From Nocardia lijiangensis NBRC 108240 (GTDB lineage Bacteria > Actinomycetota > Actinomycetes > Mycobacteriales > Mycobacteriaceae): a DNA stretch of 64,000 nucleotides. A program made the position numbers and the translations under genes. Positions 1-9,312 of the stretch are shown here, piece after piece (the stretch's first letter is position 1; each line of letters begins with the position of its first letter). The notes under the pieces were generated by a model. The model saw nothing but the letters and a program-made list of their open reading frames with translations, was not told the DNA's origin and searched no databases. The DNA is taken from NCBI RefSeq assembly GCF_001613045.1, contig NZ_BDBP01000029.1, positions 34,525 through 98,524 of the forward strand, read 5' to 3'.

Positions 1-1047
1 GAGAAGATGAGCGTCGCCGCCGCCGACGAGGACATCGTCACCATCGCCGCGGCCGCCGCCAAGCCCATCCTCGACCGCCACGGCGTCGACAACATCCGCA
101 CCGTGCTGCTGGCCACCGAAAGCGGCGTCGACCAGTCCAAAGCGGCGGGCCTCTATCTGCACCCGCTGATCGGCCTCCCGAACACCGCCCGCGTCGTCGA
201 GCTCAAGCAGGCCTGCTACGGCGGCACGGCCGGACTGCAATTCGCCGCCGGGCTCATCGCCCGCGACCCGTCGCAGCGCGTGCTGGTCATCGCCGCCGAC
301 ATCGCCAAATACGAACTCGACACCCCCGGCGAACCGACCCAGGGCGCCGCCGCGGTCGCGATGCTCATCAGCGCGAATCCGGCGATCCTGCAACTGGAAC
401 CGCACTCCGGGATCTACAGCGCCGACATCATGGACTTCTGGCGCCCGAACTACCGCACCGCCGCCATGGTCGACGGCAAGACCTCGGTCAACGCCTACCA
501 GAAGGCCACCCAGGAAGCCTGGACCGACTACCGGCGCAACGGCGGCCGTGACCTCACCGAGTTCGCCGCGTTCTGCTACCACCAGCCGTTCACCAAGATG
601 GCGTTCAAGGCGCATCGCCACCTCCTGGAAAGCCAGGGGCACACCCCGGAAGCGGCGGAGATCGACGCCGCGATTCACGACACGACCATCTACAACCGCA
701 CGGTCGGCAACAGCTACACCGCGTCGCTCTACCTCGGTCTGGCGTCACTCCTCGACCACGCCGACGACCTGACCGGTCTGCCGTTGGCCTTCATCAGCTA
801 CGGATCGGGCAGTGTCGCCGAATTCTTCAGCGGCACCGTGCAACCCGGCTACCGTGAGCACCTGCGCACCGACGCCAACCGGGACGCCATCGCCACGCGC
901 ACCCCACTCGGCTACGACCACTACCGCGTCCTGCACGAAACCGAATCGCCGACCGACGGGATGTATCACGCCATCCCGGAGGAGACCGGTCGCCCGTTCC
1001 GGCTGTCCGCGATCTCCGGCCACAAGCGCATCTACGAATCCCGATGA
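1..1047 (+). CDS. mvaS: Hydroxymethylglutaryl-CoA synthase, 5' end cut by the window
   Basis: Condenses acetyl-CoA with acetoacetyl-CoA to HMG-CoA, the entry to the mevalonate route to isoprenoids. The visible 348 residues contain the thiolase-fold nucleophile region ACYGGTAGL with the catalytic Cys at codon 214-216, and the downstream YHQPFTKMAFKAH stretch that carries the active-site His. Bacterial enzymes are usually about 390 residues. The frame is already open at base 1 (Glu-Lys before the first Met), and the matching family N-terminus lies further upstream, so the ATG at 7 is not the true start. The gene overlaps the next by four bases (ATGA) and is probably co-transcribed with it; other mevalonate genes would be expected upstream, outside the window. 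Confidence 0.92.
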   Translation, partial: EKMSVAAADEDIVTIAAAAAKPILDRHGVDNIRTVLLATESGVDQSKAAGLYLHPLIGLPNTARVVELKQACYGGTAGLQFAAGLIARDPSQRVLVIAADIAKYELDTPGEPTQGAAAVAMLISANPAILQLEPHSGIYSADIMDFWRPNYRTAAMVDGKTSVNAYQKATQEAWTDYRRNGGRDLTEFAAFCYHQPFTKMAFKAHRHLLESQGHTPEAAEIDAAIHDTTIYNRTVGNSYTASLYLGLASLLDHADDLTGLPLAFISYGSGSVAEFFSGTVQPGYREHLRTDANRDAIATRTPLGYDHYRVLHETESPTDGMYHAIPEETGRPFRLSAISGHKRIYESR

Positions 1048-2663
1048 GGTCCGGCATGAGTCAGAGCATCACCAATGGGCACGGCCGCGACACGACCCCG
1101 CGGCACACGCGAGTCCTCATCATCGGTAGCGGGCTTTCCGGACTCGGCACCGCCGTTCGGCTGAGCCAGCAGGGGTACACCGATTTCCTGGTCATCGAGC
1201 GCGGCGACGACGTGGGCGGCACCTGGCGGGTCAACACGTATCCGGGTGCGGGCTGCGATGTTCCGTCGCAGCTGTACTCGTATTCGTTCGCGCTGAACCC
1301 GGAGTGGTCGCGGTCGTTCTCACCACAGCCGGAGATCCAGCGGTACATCCAGGGCATCGCCGACCGGTACGGAGTGCGCGACAAGCACATCTTCGACTGC
1401 GCGATGACGAGCGCCCGGTGGAACGACGCGGACGCCCGCTGGGAGGTCGAGACCACGCGCGGCGCGTTCACCGCCGACATCGTCGTCTCCGCGGCAGGGG
1501 TGCTCGCCGAGCCGAACCTGCCGGATATCAAGGGAATTCACACCTTCGAGGGCGAGATCTTCCATTCGGCGCAGTGGGACCACGATGCCGATCTGTCGGG
1601 TAAGCGGGTCGCCGTCATCGGCACGGGCGCCTCGGCCGTGCAGATCGTGCCGTCCATCGCGCCGCAGGTCGCGCAGCTCGACGTGTACCAGCGCACGGCG
1701 GCATGGGTGTTCCCGCATCTCACTCGGGCGTACCTGGCACCGGAACGATTCGCCTTCAAACACGTTCCGGGACTTCAGCGATTGATCCGCGGGCTGATCT
1801 ACGCGAACCGCGAGCTGTTCGTGATCAGCCAGGCCAAGTACCCGGCGACGGCCGTGCTGCTCGAGCTGATCGCGCGCGTGAAGTTGTGGCTCGAGGTCCG
1901 CGATCCGGCGCTGCGCAAGCGGCTCACACCCAACTTCCGCGCGGGCTGCAAGCGCCTGCTGGTCTCGAATCGGTTCTACCCGGCGCTCACGCGCGACAAT
2001 GTCGAACTCGTCACCGACGGCATCGAGGAGATCCGCGGGAACTCGATCGTGTCGATCGATGGCACCGAGCGCGAGGTCGACGCCATCGTGCTGTGCACCG
2101 GCTTCCATGTCGCCGATTCGCCGACCTACGGCATGTTCACTGGCCGGGACGGCCTCACCCTGTCCGAGGAGTTCGAAACCGACGGACTGCAGGCATACAA
2201 GGGCACGACCGTCGCCGGTTTCCCGAACGCCTTCACCATGCTCGGCGCCAACTCCGGGCTGAACTACACCTCGCTGATCTACGTGATCGAATCCCAGATC
2301 GCCTATGTCGTCGACGCTCTCGCGACGATGGACGAGCAGGGCCTGCGGACATTCGACATCCGCAAGGACGTGCAGGACGAGTACAACCGCGGCGTGCAGC
2401 AGAAGATGGCCCGCAGCGTGTGGCTCACCGGCGGCTGCAGCAGCTGGTTCCTGGACCGGCACGGCAACAACCCCACACTGTGGCCGGACTTCAGCTTCCG
2501 GTTCCGGCGGATGCTGCGGAGGTTCGACGTGGAGAACTACGAGACGACGAAGCACTCTGCGGCGACGAATAGCACTGTGACACAGAGCGATTCGACCGAA
2601 TCAGTCGCGCGGACAGCGGTGTCGACCAATCCGGACGAGAAGGGCGTCCACGAGCCGGCATAG
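1044..2663 (+). CDS. Flavin-dependent monooxygenase, Baeyer-Villiger type
   Basis: A 539-residue class B flavoprotein that would insert oxygen next to a carbonyl using FAD and NADPH. Visible motifs are the FAD Rossmann motif GSGLSGLG near residue 28, the segment GGTWRVNTYPGAGCDVPS, the complete Baeyer-Villiger fingerprint FxGxxxHxxxWD (FEGEIFHSAQWD) near residue 170, and a second nucleotide-binding motif GTGASA near 194. The substrate cannot be read from sequence. The start at 1044 overlaps the mvaS stop; a second ATG at 1056 is an equally possible start. Its coupling to an isoprenoid gene suggests a terpenoid or other lipid ketone, but that is inference from position only. The last 35 residues are low-complexity and hydrophilic. 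Confidence 0.88.
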   Translation: MRSGMSQSITNGHGRDTTPRHTRVLIIGSGLSGLGTAVRLSQQGYTDFLVIERGDDVGGTWRVNTYPGAGCDVPSQLYSYSFALNPEWSRSFSPQPEIQRYIQGIADRYGVRDKHIFDCAMTSARWNDADARWEVETTRGAFTADIVVSAAGVLAEPNLPDIKGIHTFEGEIFHSAQWDHDADLSGKRVAVIGTGASAVQIVPSIAPQVAQLDVYQRTAAWVFPHLTRAYLAPERFAFKHVPGLQRLIRGLIYANRELFVISQAKYPATAVLLELIARVKLWLEVRDPALRKRLTPNFRAGCKRLLVSNRFYPALTRDNVELVTDGIEEIRGNSIVSIDGTEREVDAIVLCTGFHVADSPTYGMFTGRDGLTLSEEFETDGLQAYKGTTVAGFPNAFTMLGANSGLNYTSLIYVIESQIAYVVDALATMDEQGLRTFDIRKDVQDEYNRGVQQKMARSVWLTGGCSSWFLDRHGNNPTLWPDFSFRFRRMLRRFDVENYETTKHSAATNSTVTQSDSTESVARTAVSTNPDEKGVHEPA

Positions 2664-2701
2664 CGACGCGACTCCGCGTCAGGCGTACTTCGCCGCGTCC
2701 C

Positions 2702-3250
2702 CTAGTCCTCGGGCAGTGGGTCGGGCTGGGTCCAGCCGAGGATCATGGCTGGTGTGCAGCCGCCGACGAGCAGCATGACCAATGTCATCAATCCGCCTGC
2801 GTAGGCCATGTTTTCGTCGGCTCCTTCGGTGAGCACCGCACCGAGGATCAAGTAGATGACCGGGATCATCATCAGGTTCTGGGTGACGGTCAGGCCGATG
2901 GAGCGTGCGCTGTCCCGCTGGGCGATCTCGAACTCGTCCAGGACGGCCTCCGGTGCATCGCCGCGACGTCCGGAAACGATCTGAAGCGTTGTCCACAGCG
3001 GGAAGAACGCGAGGCAGGCGGGCAGCCACAAAAGCGGCGCCCTCGACACGCCGAAGGCGCAGAGCACGCTGACGGCGAACATGAACGTGAACGTCAGCGC
3101 CAAAGCCACCACCAGCGTCCGGCGACGGCTCCTGGTTCGCCATCCGGGCAACGACTTGGACCAGGTGCGTTCGTGCGCGAGGAAGCGTCGCGTGCGGTAG
3201 TCCTGGTAACGGTGGATCAGGTTGCGCTGCGAGGGGGACCGGCACCGCAC
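2702..3250 (-). CDS. Small integral membrane protein, function unknown
   Basis: A 182-residue protein with a basic N-terminus and about four hydrophobic helices (roughly residues 47-67, 72-90, 122-142 and 150-170). The start is a GTG twelve bases downstream of the LysR gene stop on the same strand, so the two are probably co-transcribed. I do not recognise a family. No signal peptide, catalytic motif or metal-ligand pattern is evident. Its position behind a cutR-like regulator might link it to CO metabolism, but nothing in the sequence supports this directly. Confidence 0.7.
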   Translation of the reverse strand: MRCRSPSQRNLIHRYQDYRTRRFLAHERTWSKSLPGWRTRSRRRTLVVALALTFTFMFAVSVLCAFGVSRAPLLWLPACLAFFPLWTTLQIVSGRRGDAPEAVLDEFEIAQRDSARSIGLTVTQNLMMIPVIYLILGAVLTEGADENMAYAGGLMTLVMLLVGGCTPAMILGWTQPDPLPED

Positions 3251-3262
3251 TGCTCCCCGCGC

Positions 3263-4219
3263 TCAACTCCACAGCGTCACATGCACTTTCGGGCGGAACC
3301 GCGTAACCCCCACCCCGGACCCGCGGATCATCGCCTGGATGCAGCGCGGGGTGGTGATGAACCGCAGCAGTTCCGATACCGCGGGCTGGCGGGAATCGGG
3401 CGGCAAGGTGGTGGCGCACCACTCGTCGGATACCTGCAGCCCGGGTCCCTTGACGTGGATCAACCGACCGGCCGCGAGGTCGGAGGAGACGGCGAAGCCG
3501 ATCATCAGGGTGATGCCTCCGACGCGGCGGATCTCTTCGAGCGCGGCGGCGTCGCTCTGGAAGATCCGCTGGTGCGATTCAGGAACGGCCAGCTCGCGCA
3601 GCATCGTCGCGATGTGCCCGTCGATACTGCCCGCGCTGGGACCCAGCATCCACTGTTGCTCGCGCAGCAACGCCGGATGTGGTGCGGTGTCCGCCAGCGG
3701 GCTGTCGGGCCGCGCGACCGAAATGATCTGATACTTCAGGAACGGCCGGGCGGCGATGGTCGTGTCGGCGCCGTCCGGCCCCGGCCCCAGCGCGATGTCC
3801 ACCGCACGGGTCTCGATCAGACTGCGGAATTGGCTGGTGGGATGCACGCTCAGCTCGACAGACAGATCCTTCGCCCGGGCCGCGAACAGATCGATGAGGC
3901 CGGGTGCGGCATGTTCGGCGAACGCGCTCGACGCGGCGATGTGGAGCATCCGCCTGCCGCGCGCCGCCTCGCTCACCTCGATGGCGGTCTGGCGCTGTAG
4001 TCCGAGAATTTCGATCGCGCGGCTGGCCAGGCGCAGCCCGCCGGGCGTGAAGGCCAGACCGGCCGCCACGCGGGTGAACAGCGGGTCGTCGAGCTCCTTG
4101 CGCAGCTGGGCGATGTGCATCGAGACACCGGCATCCGACATCCCCAGCTCTCTGGCCGCCGCGTGGACGGAGCCGAGCCGCACCACGGTCGAGTAGGCCC
4201 GAAGCTGGGCGGGCGTCAC
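3263..4219 (-). CDS. cutR: LysR-type regulator, CutR-like, divergent from the CO dehydrogenase operon
   Basis: A 318-residue regulator with an N-terminal winged helix-turn-helix (residues about 1-60, including LGSVHAAARELGMSDAGVS and the following LRKELDDPLFTR) and a C-terminal periplasmic-binding-like effector domain. It is transcribed away from the cox genes with 64 bases between the start codons, the layout of the LysR-type CutR regulator next to the CO dehydrogenase genes in mycobacteria. I infer that it controls the operon to its right and itself. The effector is unknown. The symbol rests on family plus position, not on a sequence comparison. Confidence 0.8.
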   Translation of the reverse strand: MTPAQLRAYSTVVRLGSVHAAARELGMSDAGVSMHIAQLRKELDDPLFTRVAAGLAFTPGGLRLASRAIEILGLQRQTAIEVSEAARGRRMLHIAASSAFAEHAAPGLIDLFAARAKDLSVELSVHPTSQFRSLIETRAVDIALGPGPDGADTTIAARPFLKYQIISVARPDSPLADTAPHPALLREQQWMLGPSAGSIDGHIATMLRELAVPESHQRIFQSDAAALEEIRRVGGITLMIGFAVSSDLAAGRLIHVKGPGLQVSDEWCATTLPPDSRQPAVSELLRFITTPRCIQAMIRGSGVGVTRFRPKVHVTLWS

Positions 4220-4283
4220 AATCCGAGTCTAGTTTGGAGGTGGACGCGGCGCCTACCGCCGCATTGCGCCCGGAGGACGCACG

Positions 4284-5423
4284 ATGCAGGACGTGCTCAC
4301 GGATCTGATGACAACCTGGAACGCCGGGGGCACGGCCGGGGTCGCGACAGTCGTGCGAACCTTCCGTTCAGCGCCACGACCGCCTGGCGCGGCCATGGTC
4401 GTCGCCCCGGACGGAAAGGTCGGCGGTTCGGTGTCCGGTGGCTGCGTCGAAGGCGCGGTCTACGAACTCGCCACCGACGTCATCCGGACCGGTCGTCCGG
4501 TGCTGGAGCGGTTCGGCTTCTCCGACGACGACGCATTCGCCGTCGGTCTCACCTGCGGCGGCATCATCGACATCTTCGTCGAGGCGATCTCGCGGGAGAC
4601 GTTTCCGGAACTCGGCGAGGTCGCCGCGGACATCGCCGCCGACCGGCCGGTGGCGATCGCGACCGTCATCGAGCACCCCGACGCCGCCCGGGTAGGGCGA
4701 CGGCTGCTGATCCGGCCGGGCACCGCGCACGGCACCCTGGGGTCGGCGCGCACCGACGATGCGGTGACCGATGACGCGCGCGGGCTGCTCGCGGCAGGCC
4801 GCAGCGAAGTGCTGTCCTACGGTCCGGACGGGCAGCGTCGCGGCGAGGGCATGGCGGTTTTCGTCGTCAGCCATGCCAGGCAGCCGCGGATGTTGGTGTT
4901 CGGGGCGATCGATTTCGCCGCCGCCGTCGCGCAGCAGGGATCGTTCCTCGGGTACCGGGTGACGGTGTGCGACGCGCGGCCGGTCTTCGCGACCTCCGCC
5001 CGGTTCCCGACCGCCGACGAGGTCGTCGTCGACTGGCCGCACCGCTACCTGGCCGCGCAGATCGCGGAAGGCGCGGTGGATTCGCAGACCGTCGTCTGCG
5101 TGCTGACCCACGATCCCAAGTTCGACGTTCCGCTGCTCGAGGTGGCTCTGCGCGCGCCGGAGATCGGCTATGTCGGCGCCATGGGGTCGCGCCGCACACA
5201 CGACGAGCGCCTGTCCCGGCTGCGCCAGGCCGGCCTCACCGACGAGCAACTCGCCCGGCTCGCCAGCCCGATCGGGCTGGATCTCGGCGGCCGGACACCC
5301 GAAGAGACGGCGGTGTCGATCGCGGCCGAGATCATCGCTCGGCGCTGGGGCGGGCACGGCCGCTCGCTGACTCAGACCGGCGGCCGGATTCACCACGCGG
5401 CGCGCGAACAGCGAATTCAGTGA
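4284..5423 (+). CDS. XdhC/CoxF-type molybdenum enzyme maturation factor
   Basis: A 379-residue XdhC-family protein. Members bind molybdenum cofactor, assist its sulfuration and insert it into xanthine dehydrogenase-family enzymes, to which the CoxL subunit belongs. The N-terminal XdhC domain carries GGSVSGGCVEGAVYE, whose Cys is the conserved family residue. The C-terminal half has the Rossmann-type XdhC_C domain, including LTHDPKFDVPLL, YVGAMGSRRTHDERL and PIGLDLGGRTPEETAVSI. The start is supported by GGAGG seven bases before the ATG. The gene leads the cox operon and is followed by a 77-base gap containing a CRP-like site. A second XdhC paralogue lies behind coxL. Confidence 0.9.
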   Translation: MQDVLTDLMTTWNAGGTAGVATVVRTFRSAPRPPGAAMVVAPDGKVGGSVSGGCVEGAVYELATDVIRTGRPVLERFGFSDDDAFAVGLTCGGIIDIFVEAISRETFPELGEVAADIAADRPVAIATVIEHPDAARVGRRLLIRPGTAHGTLGSARTDDAVTDDARGLLAAGRSEVLSYGPDGQRRGEGMAVFVVSHARQPRMLVFGAIDFAAAVAQQGSFLGYRVTVCDARPVFATSARFPTADEVVVDWPHRYLAAQIAEGAVDSQTVVCVLTHDPKFDVPLLEVALRAPEIGYVGAMGSRRTHDERLSRLRQAGLTDEQLARLASPIGLDLGGRTPEETAVSIAAEIIARRWGGHGRSLTQTGGRIHHAAREQRIQ

Positions 5424-5485
5424 TTGCTTAATTCGGTCTTGACGGCCGCGTCAACGGGGCAGAGGCTGAGGTTCTTCCCCATTGA

Positions 5486-5501
5486 TGTGAGGTAGATCAC
5501 A
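5486..5501. promoter_or_regulatory. Candidate CRP/FNR-family operator overlapping the coxM start
   Basis: A perfect TGTGA-N6-TCACA palindrome, the consensus recognised by CRP-family regulators including the mycobacterial CRP. Its last A is the first base of the coxM ATG. The likely coxM Shine-Dalgarno element (GAGG, 5489-5492) lies inside the left half-site. A bound protein here would block or pause transcription into coxMSL rather than recruit polymerase to an upstream promoter, unless another start site is used. Confidence 0.6.
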
Positions 5502-6391
5502 TGCAAGTTCCTGGGCCATTCGAATACGAACGCGCGACGGGCGTGGATCACGCCATCGGACTACTGGACCGGCTGGGGGAGGAGGCGCGCATCATCGCGG
5601 GCGGGCACAGCCTGCTGCCGATGATGAAGCTGCGGCTGGCCAATCCGGAATATCTCATCGACATCAACGACCTTTCGGTCGAGCTGGGCTACATCGTCAC
5701 CGATCCGACCCTGGTGCGCATCGGTGCGATGGTCCGGCATCGGAACCTGCTCGAATCAGACCGCCTCGCCGCGGTGTGCCCGATCTTTCGTGACGCCGAG
5801 CGCGTGATCGCCGATCCGGTCGTGCGCAACCGCGGCACGATCGGGGGCTCGCTGTGCCAGGCCGATCCCGCCGAGGATCTCACGACGGTGTGCACGGTCC
5901 TCGGCGCCACCTGTCTTGTGCGCGGACCGTCCGGCGAACGGGAGATCGCGATGGACGACTTCCTGGTCGGTCCGTACGAAACCGCCATGTCGCGAAACGA
6001 ACTCCTGATCGAGATCCGAATTCCCGTGCGACACCGGACCTCGAGTGCCTACGCGAAGGTGGAGCGCCGGGTCGGCGACTGGGCGATCGCGGCGGCAGGC
6101 GCGACCGTGACACTGCACGGCGGGACGATCGCGGCCGCACGGATCGGTCTGACGGCGGTCAACCCCGATCCGGCGGCGCTAGCCGCGGCGGCGGACGCGC
6201 TCATCGGTGAGCAGCCCACCGAAGAAGTCTTCGCCGAGGCAGGCCGCCGGGCGAGCGCAGCGTGCTCACCTGTCTCCGATGCGCGCGGCAGTGCGGACTA
6301 CAAGCTCCATCTCGCGTCCGAACTGACGATTCGCGCGCTGCGCACCTCGGTCGAGCGCGTACTGAACGAATCTGCCCTGAAAGGGAATTAG
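5501..6391 (+). CDS. coxM: Aerobic CO dehydrogenase, medium (FAD-binding) subunit
   Basis: A 296-residue flavoprotein subunit that passes electrons from the iron-sulfur subunit to FAD and on to the respiratory chain. The FAD pyrophosphate-binding motifs are AGGHSLLPMMKLRL near residue 31 and TIGGSLCQADPAED near residue 111, as in CoxM/CutM. Length fits the family (about 285-300). The start aligns with family N-termini and has GAGG eight bases upstream. It is followed two bases later by coxS. The order M-S-L is that of established aerobic CO dehydrogenase operons. Confidence 0.95.
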   Translation: MQVPGPFEYERATGVDHAIGLLDRLGEEARIIAGGHSLLPMMKLRLANPEYLIDINDLSVELGYIVTDPTLVRIGAMVRHRNLLESDRLAAVCPIFRDAERVIADPVVRNRGTIGGSLCQADPAEDLTTVCTVLGATCLVRGPSGEREIAMDDFLVGPYETAMSRNELLIEIRIPVRHRTSSAYAKVERRVGDWAIAAAGATVTLHGGTIAAARIGLTAVNPDPAALAAAADALIGEQPTEEVFAEAGRRASAACSPVSDARGSADYKLHLASELTIRALRTSVERVLNESALKGN

Positions 6392-6393
6392 CC

Positions 6394-6912
6394 ATGCAGG
6401 TAACCATGACCGTCAATGGCGAGCCGGTGACCGCGGAAGTCGAGCCACGCACCTTGCTTGTGCATTTCCTGCGAGATCAGTTGCGGCTCACCGGAACCCA
6501 CTGGGGCTGCGACACCAGCAACTGCGGAACCTGCGTGGTCGAGGTCGACGGGGAACCGGTGAAGTCGTGCACGATGCTGGCCGTGATGGCAGGCGGTCGT
6601 TCGGTGCGCACCGTCGAGGGACTCGAGGTGGACGGCCAGCTCGATCCCGTGCAGGAAGGCTTCATGCAGTGTCACGGGTTGCAGTGCGGATTCTGCACGC
6701 CCGGAATGATGATCACCGCCCGCGCACTGCTCGACCGCAACCCGAATCCCGACGAGCAGACCATCCGTGAGGCGATCTCGGGCCAGATCTGCCGCTGCAC
6801 CGGATACACCACCATCGTGCGGTCGATCCAGTGGGCGGCGGCGAAGCAACGCGGCGAAGCGGCGGAGCCCGAACCCGCTGCCACGCCGACGCCGGTGAGG
6901 AGCACATCATGA
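6394..6912 (+). CDS. coxS: Aerobic CO dehydrogenase, small (2x[2Fe-2S]) subunit
   Basis: A 172-residue subunit carrying two [2Fe-2S] clusters between the molybdenum centre and FAD. The N-terminal plant-ferredoxin-type domain contains CDTSNCGTC plus a further Cys near residue 60; the C-terminal helical domain contains CGFC and CRC in QCGFCTPGM and ICRCTGY. I take the ATG at 6394, directly after the coxM stop, rather than longer in-frame upstream starts that would run back into coxM. The tail after residue 148 is Pro/Ala/Thr-rich and slightly longer than usual. The stop overlaps the coxL start (ATGA). Confidence 0.95.
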   Translation: MQVTMTVNGEPVTAEVEPRTLLVHFLRDQLRLTGTHWGCDTSNCGTCVVEVDGEPVKSCTMLAVMAGGRSVRTVEGLEVDGQLDPVQEGFMQCHGLQCGFCTPGMMITARALLDRNPNPDEQTIREAISGQICRCTGYTTIVRSIQWAAAKQRGEAAEPEPAATPTPVRSTS

Positions 6913-9299
6913 CCGCCGTCGAGTCCCGGCCCGAAGACCGGGTCGACAACGACCGCAAGCCGTGTGGTCACGGCAGGATGCTCCGCAAAGAGGATCCGCG
7001 GTTCATTCGCGGACGCGGCAACTACGTCGACGACGTGCAGCTGCCCGGCATGCTGCATATGGCGATACTGCGTTCCCCCTTCGCGCACGCGCGGATCGTG
7101 AACGTCGATACTTCTGCGGCACAGGCACATCCGAAGGTCAAGGCGGTCGTCACGGGTGCGGATCTCGCGGCGAAGGGACTGGCCTGGATGCCGACGCTGT
7201 CCAACGATGTGCAGGCGGTCCTGGCGACGGACAAGGTCCGGTTCCAGGGCCAGGAGGTGGCCTTCGTCGTCGCCGAGGATCGCTACTCCGCGCGTGATGC
7301 GTTGGAACTGATCAATGTCGAGTACGAGATGCTCGATCCGGTGATCGACGCCCGGACCGCACTGGCGCCCGACAGGCCGGTGATCCGCGATGATCTCGAG
7401 GGCAAGCGGGACAACCAGTGCTTCGAATGGGAGACCGGCGACTCCGCCGCGACCGACGCGGTGTTCGCGCGCGCCGACGTCGTCGTCGAGCAGGAGATGG
7501 TCTATCCGCGAGTGCATCCCGCCCCGATGGAGACCTGCGGCGCCGTCGCGGATCTCGATCCCGTGACGGGGAAACTCACGCTGTGGTCGACGAGCCAGGC
7601 GCCGCATGCCCACCGCACGCTCTACGCGTTGGTGGCTGGACTTCCCGAGCACAAGATCCGGGTGATCTCACCCGATATCGGCGGCGGGTTCGGCAACAAG
7701 GTGCCCATCTATCCGGGATACGTCTGCGCCATCGTCGGGTCGCTGTTGCTGGGCAAACCGGTGAAGTGGATGGAGGATCGCAGCGAAAATCTCACCAGCA
7801 CCGGGTTCGCCCGCGACTACATCATGGTCGGCGAGATCGCCGCCGACGCCGACGGCAAGATCCTCGCCATCCGGTCGACCGTGCTCGCCGATCACGGCGC
7901 CTTCAATGGCCAAGCCGCGCCGTTGAAGTATCCGGCAGGCTTCTTCGGCGTCTTCACCGGTAGCTACGACATCGAGGCCGCCTACTGCAAGATGACCGCG
8001 GTCTACACGAACAAGGCACCCGGCGGCGTTGCCTACGCGTGCTCGTTCCGGATCACCGAGGCCGTGTACTTCGTCGAGCGGTTGGTGGATTGCCTCGCCT
8101 ACGAACTGAAGATGGATCCGGCCGAGCTGCGGTTGCGGAATCTCCTTCGCGCCGAACAATTCCCGTACACCAGCAAGACCGGCTGGGTCTACGACTCCGG
8201 CGACTACGAGAAGACCATGCGCCTGGCGATGGACATGATCGGCTACGACGCCTTGCGAAAAGAACAGCAGGACAAGCGCGCCCGCGGCGAGTTGATGGGC
8301 ATCGGGATGTCCTTCTTCACCGAGGCGGTCGGCGCGGGTCCGCGCAAGGATATGGACATCCTCGGACTCGGGATGGCCGACGGGTGCGAGCTGCGTGTCC
8401 ATCCGACCGGCAAGGCCGTTGTGCGCATATCGGTTCAGACCCAGGGGCAAGGGCACGAGACGACGTTCGCCCAGATCGTCGCCGAGGAACTCGGCATTCC
8501 ACCGGACGACATCGAGGTCGTGCACGGCGACACCGATCAGACTCCGTTCGGTCTCGGCACCTACGGCACCCGGTCGACACCGGTCTCGGGCGCCGCTGCC
8601 GCACTGGTGGCGCGGAAGGTGCGCGACAAGGCGCGGATCATCGCGTCCGGCATGCTCGAGGTCTCCGTCGCCGACCTCGAGTGGGAGAAGGGCTCGTTCC
8701 ACGTCAAGGGCGATCCGTCCGCGGCCGTCACGATCCAGCAGATCGCGATGCGCGCACACGGCACCGGCGACCTGCCCGAGGGCATCGAGGGCGGACTCGA
8801 CGCGCAGATCTGTTACAACCCGGAGAATCTCACCTACCCGTATGGTGCGTACTTCTGCGTCGTCGACATCGACCCGGGGACGGCCGTGGTAAAGGTCCGG
8901 CGCTTCTTGGCTGTCGACGACTGCGGCACCCGGATCAATCCGATGATCATCGAGGGCCAGGTGCACGGCGGTCTCACCGACGGCATCGGCATGGCTCTGA
9001 TGGAGATCATGGCCTTCGACGAGGACGGCAACTGCCTCGGCGGATCCCTGATGGATTACCTCATCCCCACGGCGCTCGAGGTTCCGCATTTCGAGACCGG
9101 GTACACGGTCACCCCGTCGCCGCACCACCCGATCGGCGCGAAAGGCATCGGCGAATCGGCCACGGTCGGATCGCCGCCTGCGGTGGTCAACGCGGTGGTG
9201 GATGCATTGGCGCCGTTCGGAGTTCGGCACGCCGACATGCCGCTGACACCGTCGCGGGTCTGGGAAGCGATGCAGGGGCGGGCCGCACCGCCCATCTGA
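6909..9299 (+). CDS. coxL: Aerobic CO dehydrogenase, large (Mo-Cu) subunit, form I
   Basis: A 796-residue molybdopterin-cytosine-dinucleotide subunit that oxidises CO to CO2 at a Mo-Cu site. The active-site loop reads VAYACSFR, matching the form I signature AYxCSFR in which the Cys binds copper; form II enzymes have AYRGAGR instead. This identifies a true CO dehydrogenase and not another hydroxylase of the family. GGGFGNK and the C-terminal GAKGIGESATVGSPPAVVNA with the conserved active-site Glu are also present. The ATG at 6909 overlaps the coxS stop; longer upstream starts lie within coxS. The enzyme probably supports scavenging of atmospheric CO, as known for actinobacterial form I enzymes. 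Confidence 0.97.
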   Translation: MTAVESRPEDRVDNDRKPCGHGRMLRKEDPRFIRGRGNYVDDVQLPGMLHMAILRSPFAHARIVNVDTSAAQAHPKVKAVVTGADLAAKGLAWMPTLSNDVQAVLATDKVRFQGQEVAFVVAEDRYSARDALELINVEYEMLDPVIDARTALAPDRPVIRDDLEGKRDNQCFEWETGDSAATDAVFARADVVVEQEMVYPRVHPAPMETCGAVADLDPVTGKLTLWSTSQAPHAHRTLYALVAGLPEHKIRVISPDIGGGFGNKVPIYPGYVCAIVGSLLLGKPVKWMEDRSENLTSTGFARDYIMVGEIAADADGKILAIRSTVLADHGAFNGQAAPLKYPAGFFGVFTGSYDIEAAYCKMTAVYTNKAPGGVAYACSFRITEAVYFVERLVDCLAYELKMDPAELRLRNLLRAEQFPYTSKTGWVYDSGDYEKTMRLAMDMIGYDALRKEQQDKRARGELMGIGMSFFTEAVGAGPRKDMDILGLGMADGCELRVHPTGKAVVRISVQTQGQGHETTFAQIVAEELGIPPDDIEVVHGDTDQTPFGLGTYGTRSTPVSGAAAALVARKVRDKARIIASGMLEVSVADLEWEKGSFHVKGDPSAAVTIQQIAMRAHGTGDLPEGIEGGLDAQICYNPENLTYPYGAYFCVVDIDPGTAVVKVRRFLAVDDCGTRINPMIIEGQVHGGLTDGIGMALMEIMAFDEDGNCLGGSLMDYLIPTALEVPHFETGYTVTPSPHHPIGAKGIGESATVGSPPAVVNAVVDALAPFGVRHADMPLTPSRVWEAMQGRAAPPI

Positions 9300-9312
9300 G
9301 TGGATGTGAGCG

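Noticed and set aside
4248..4270. GGCGC-N13-GCGCC as a CutR operator
   Set aside because: Five-base GC-only arms are expected by chance in this base composition and the spacing does not follow the LysR T-N11-A pattern.
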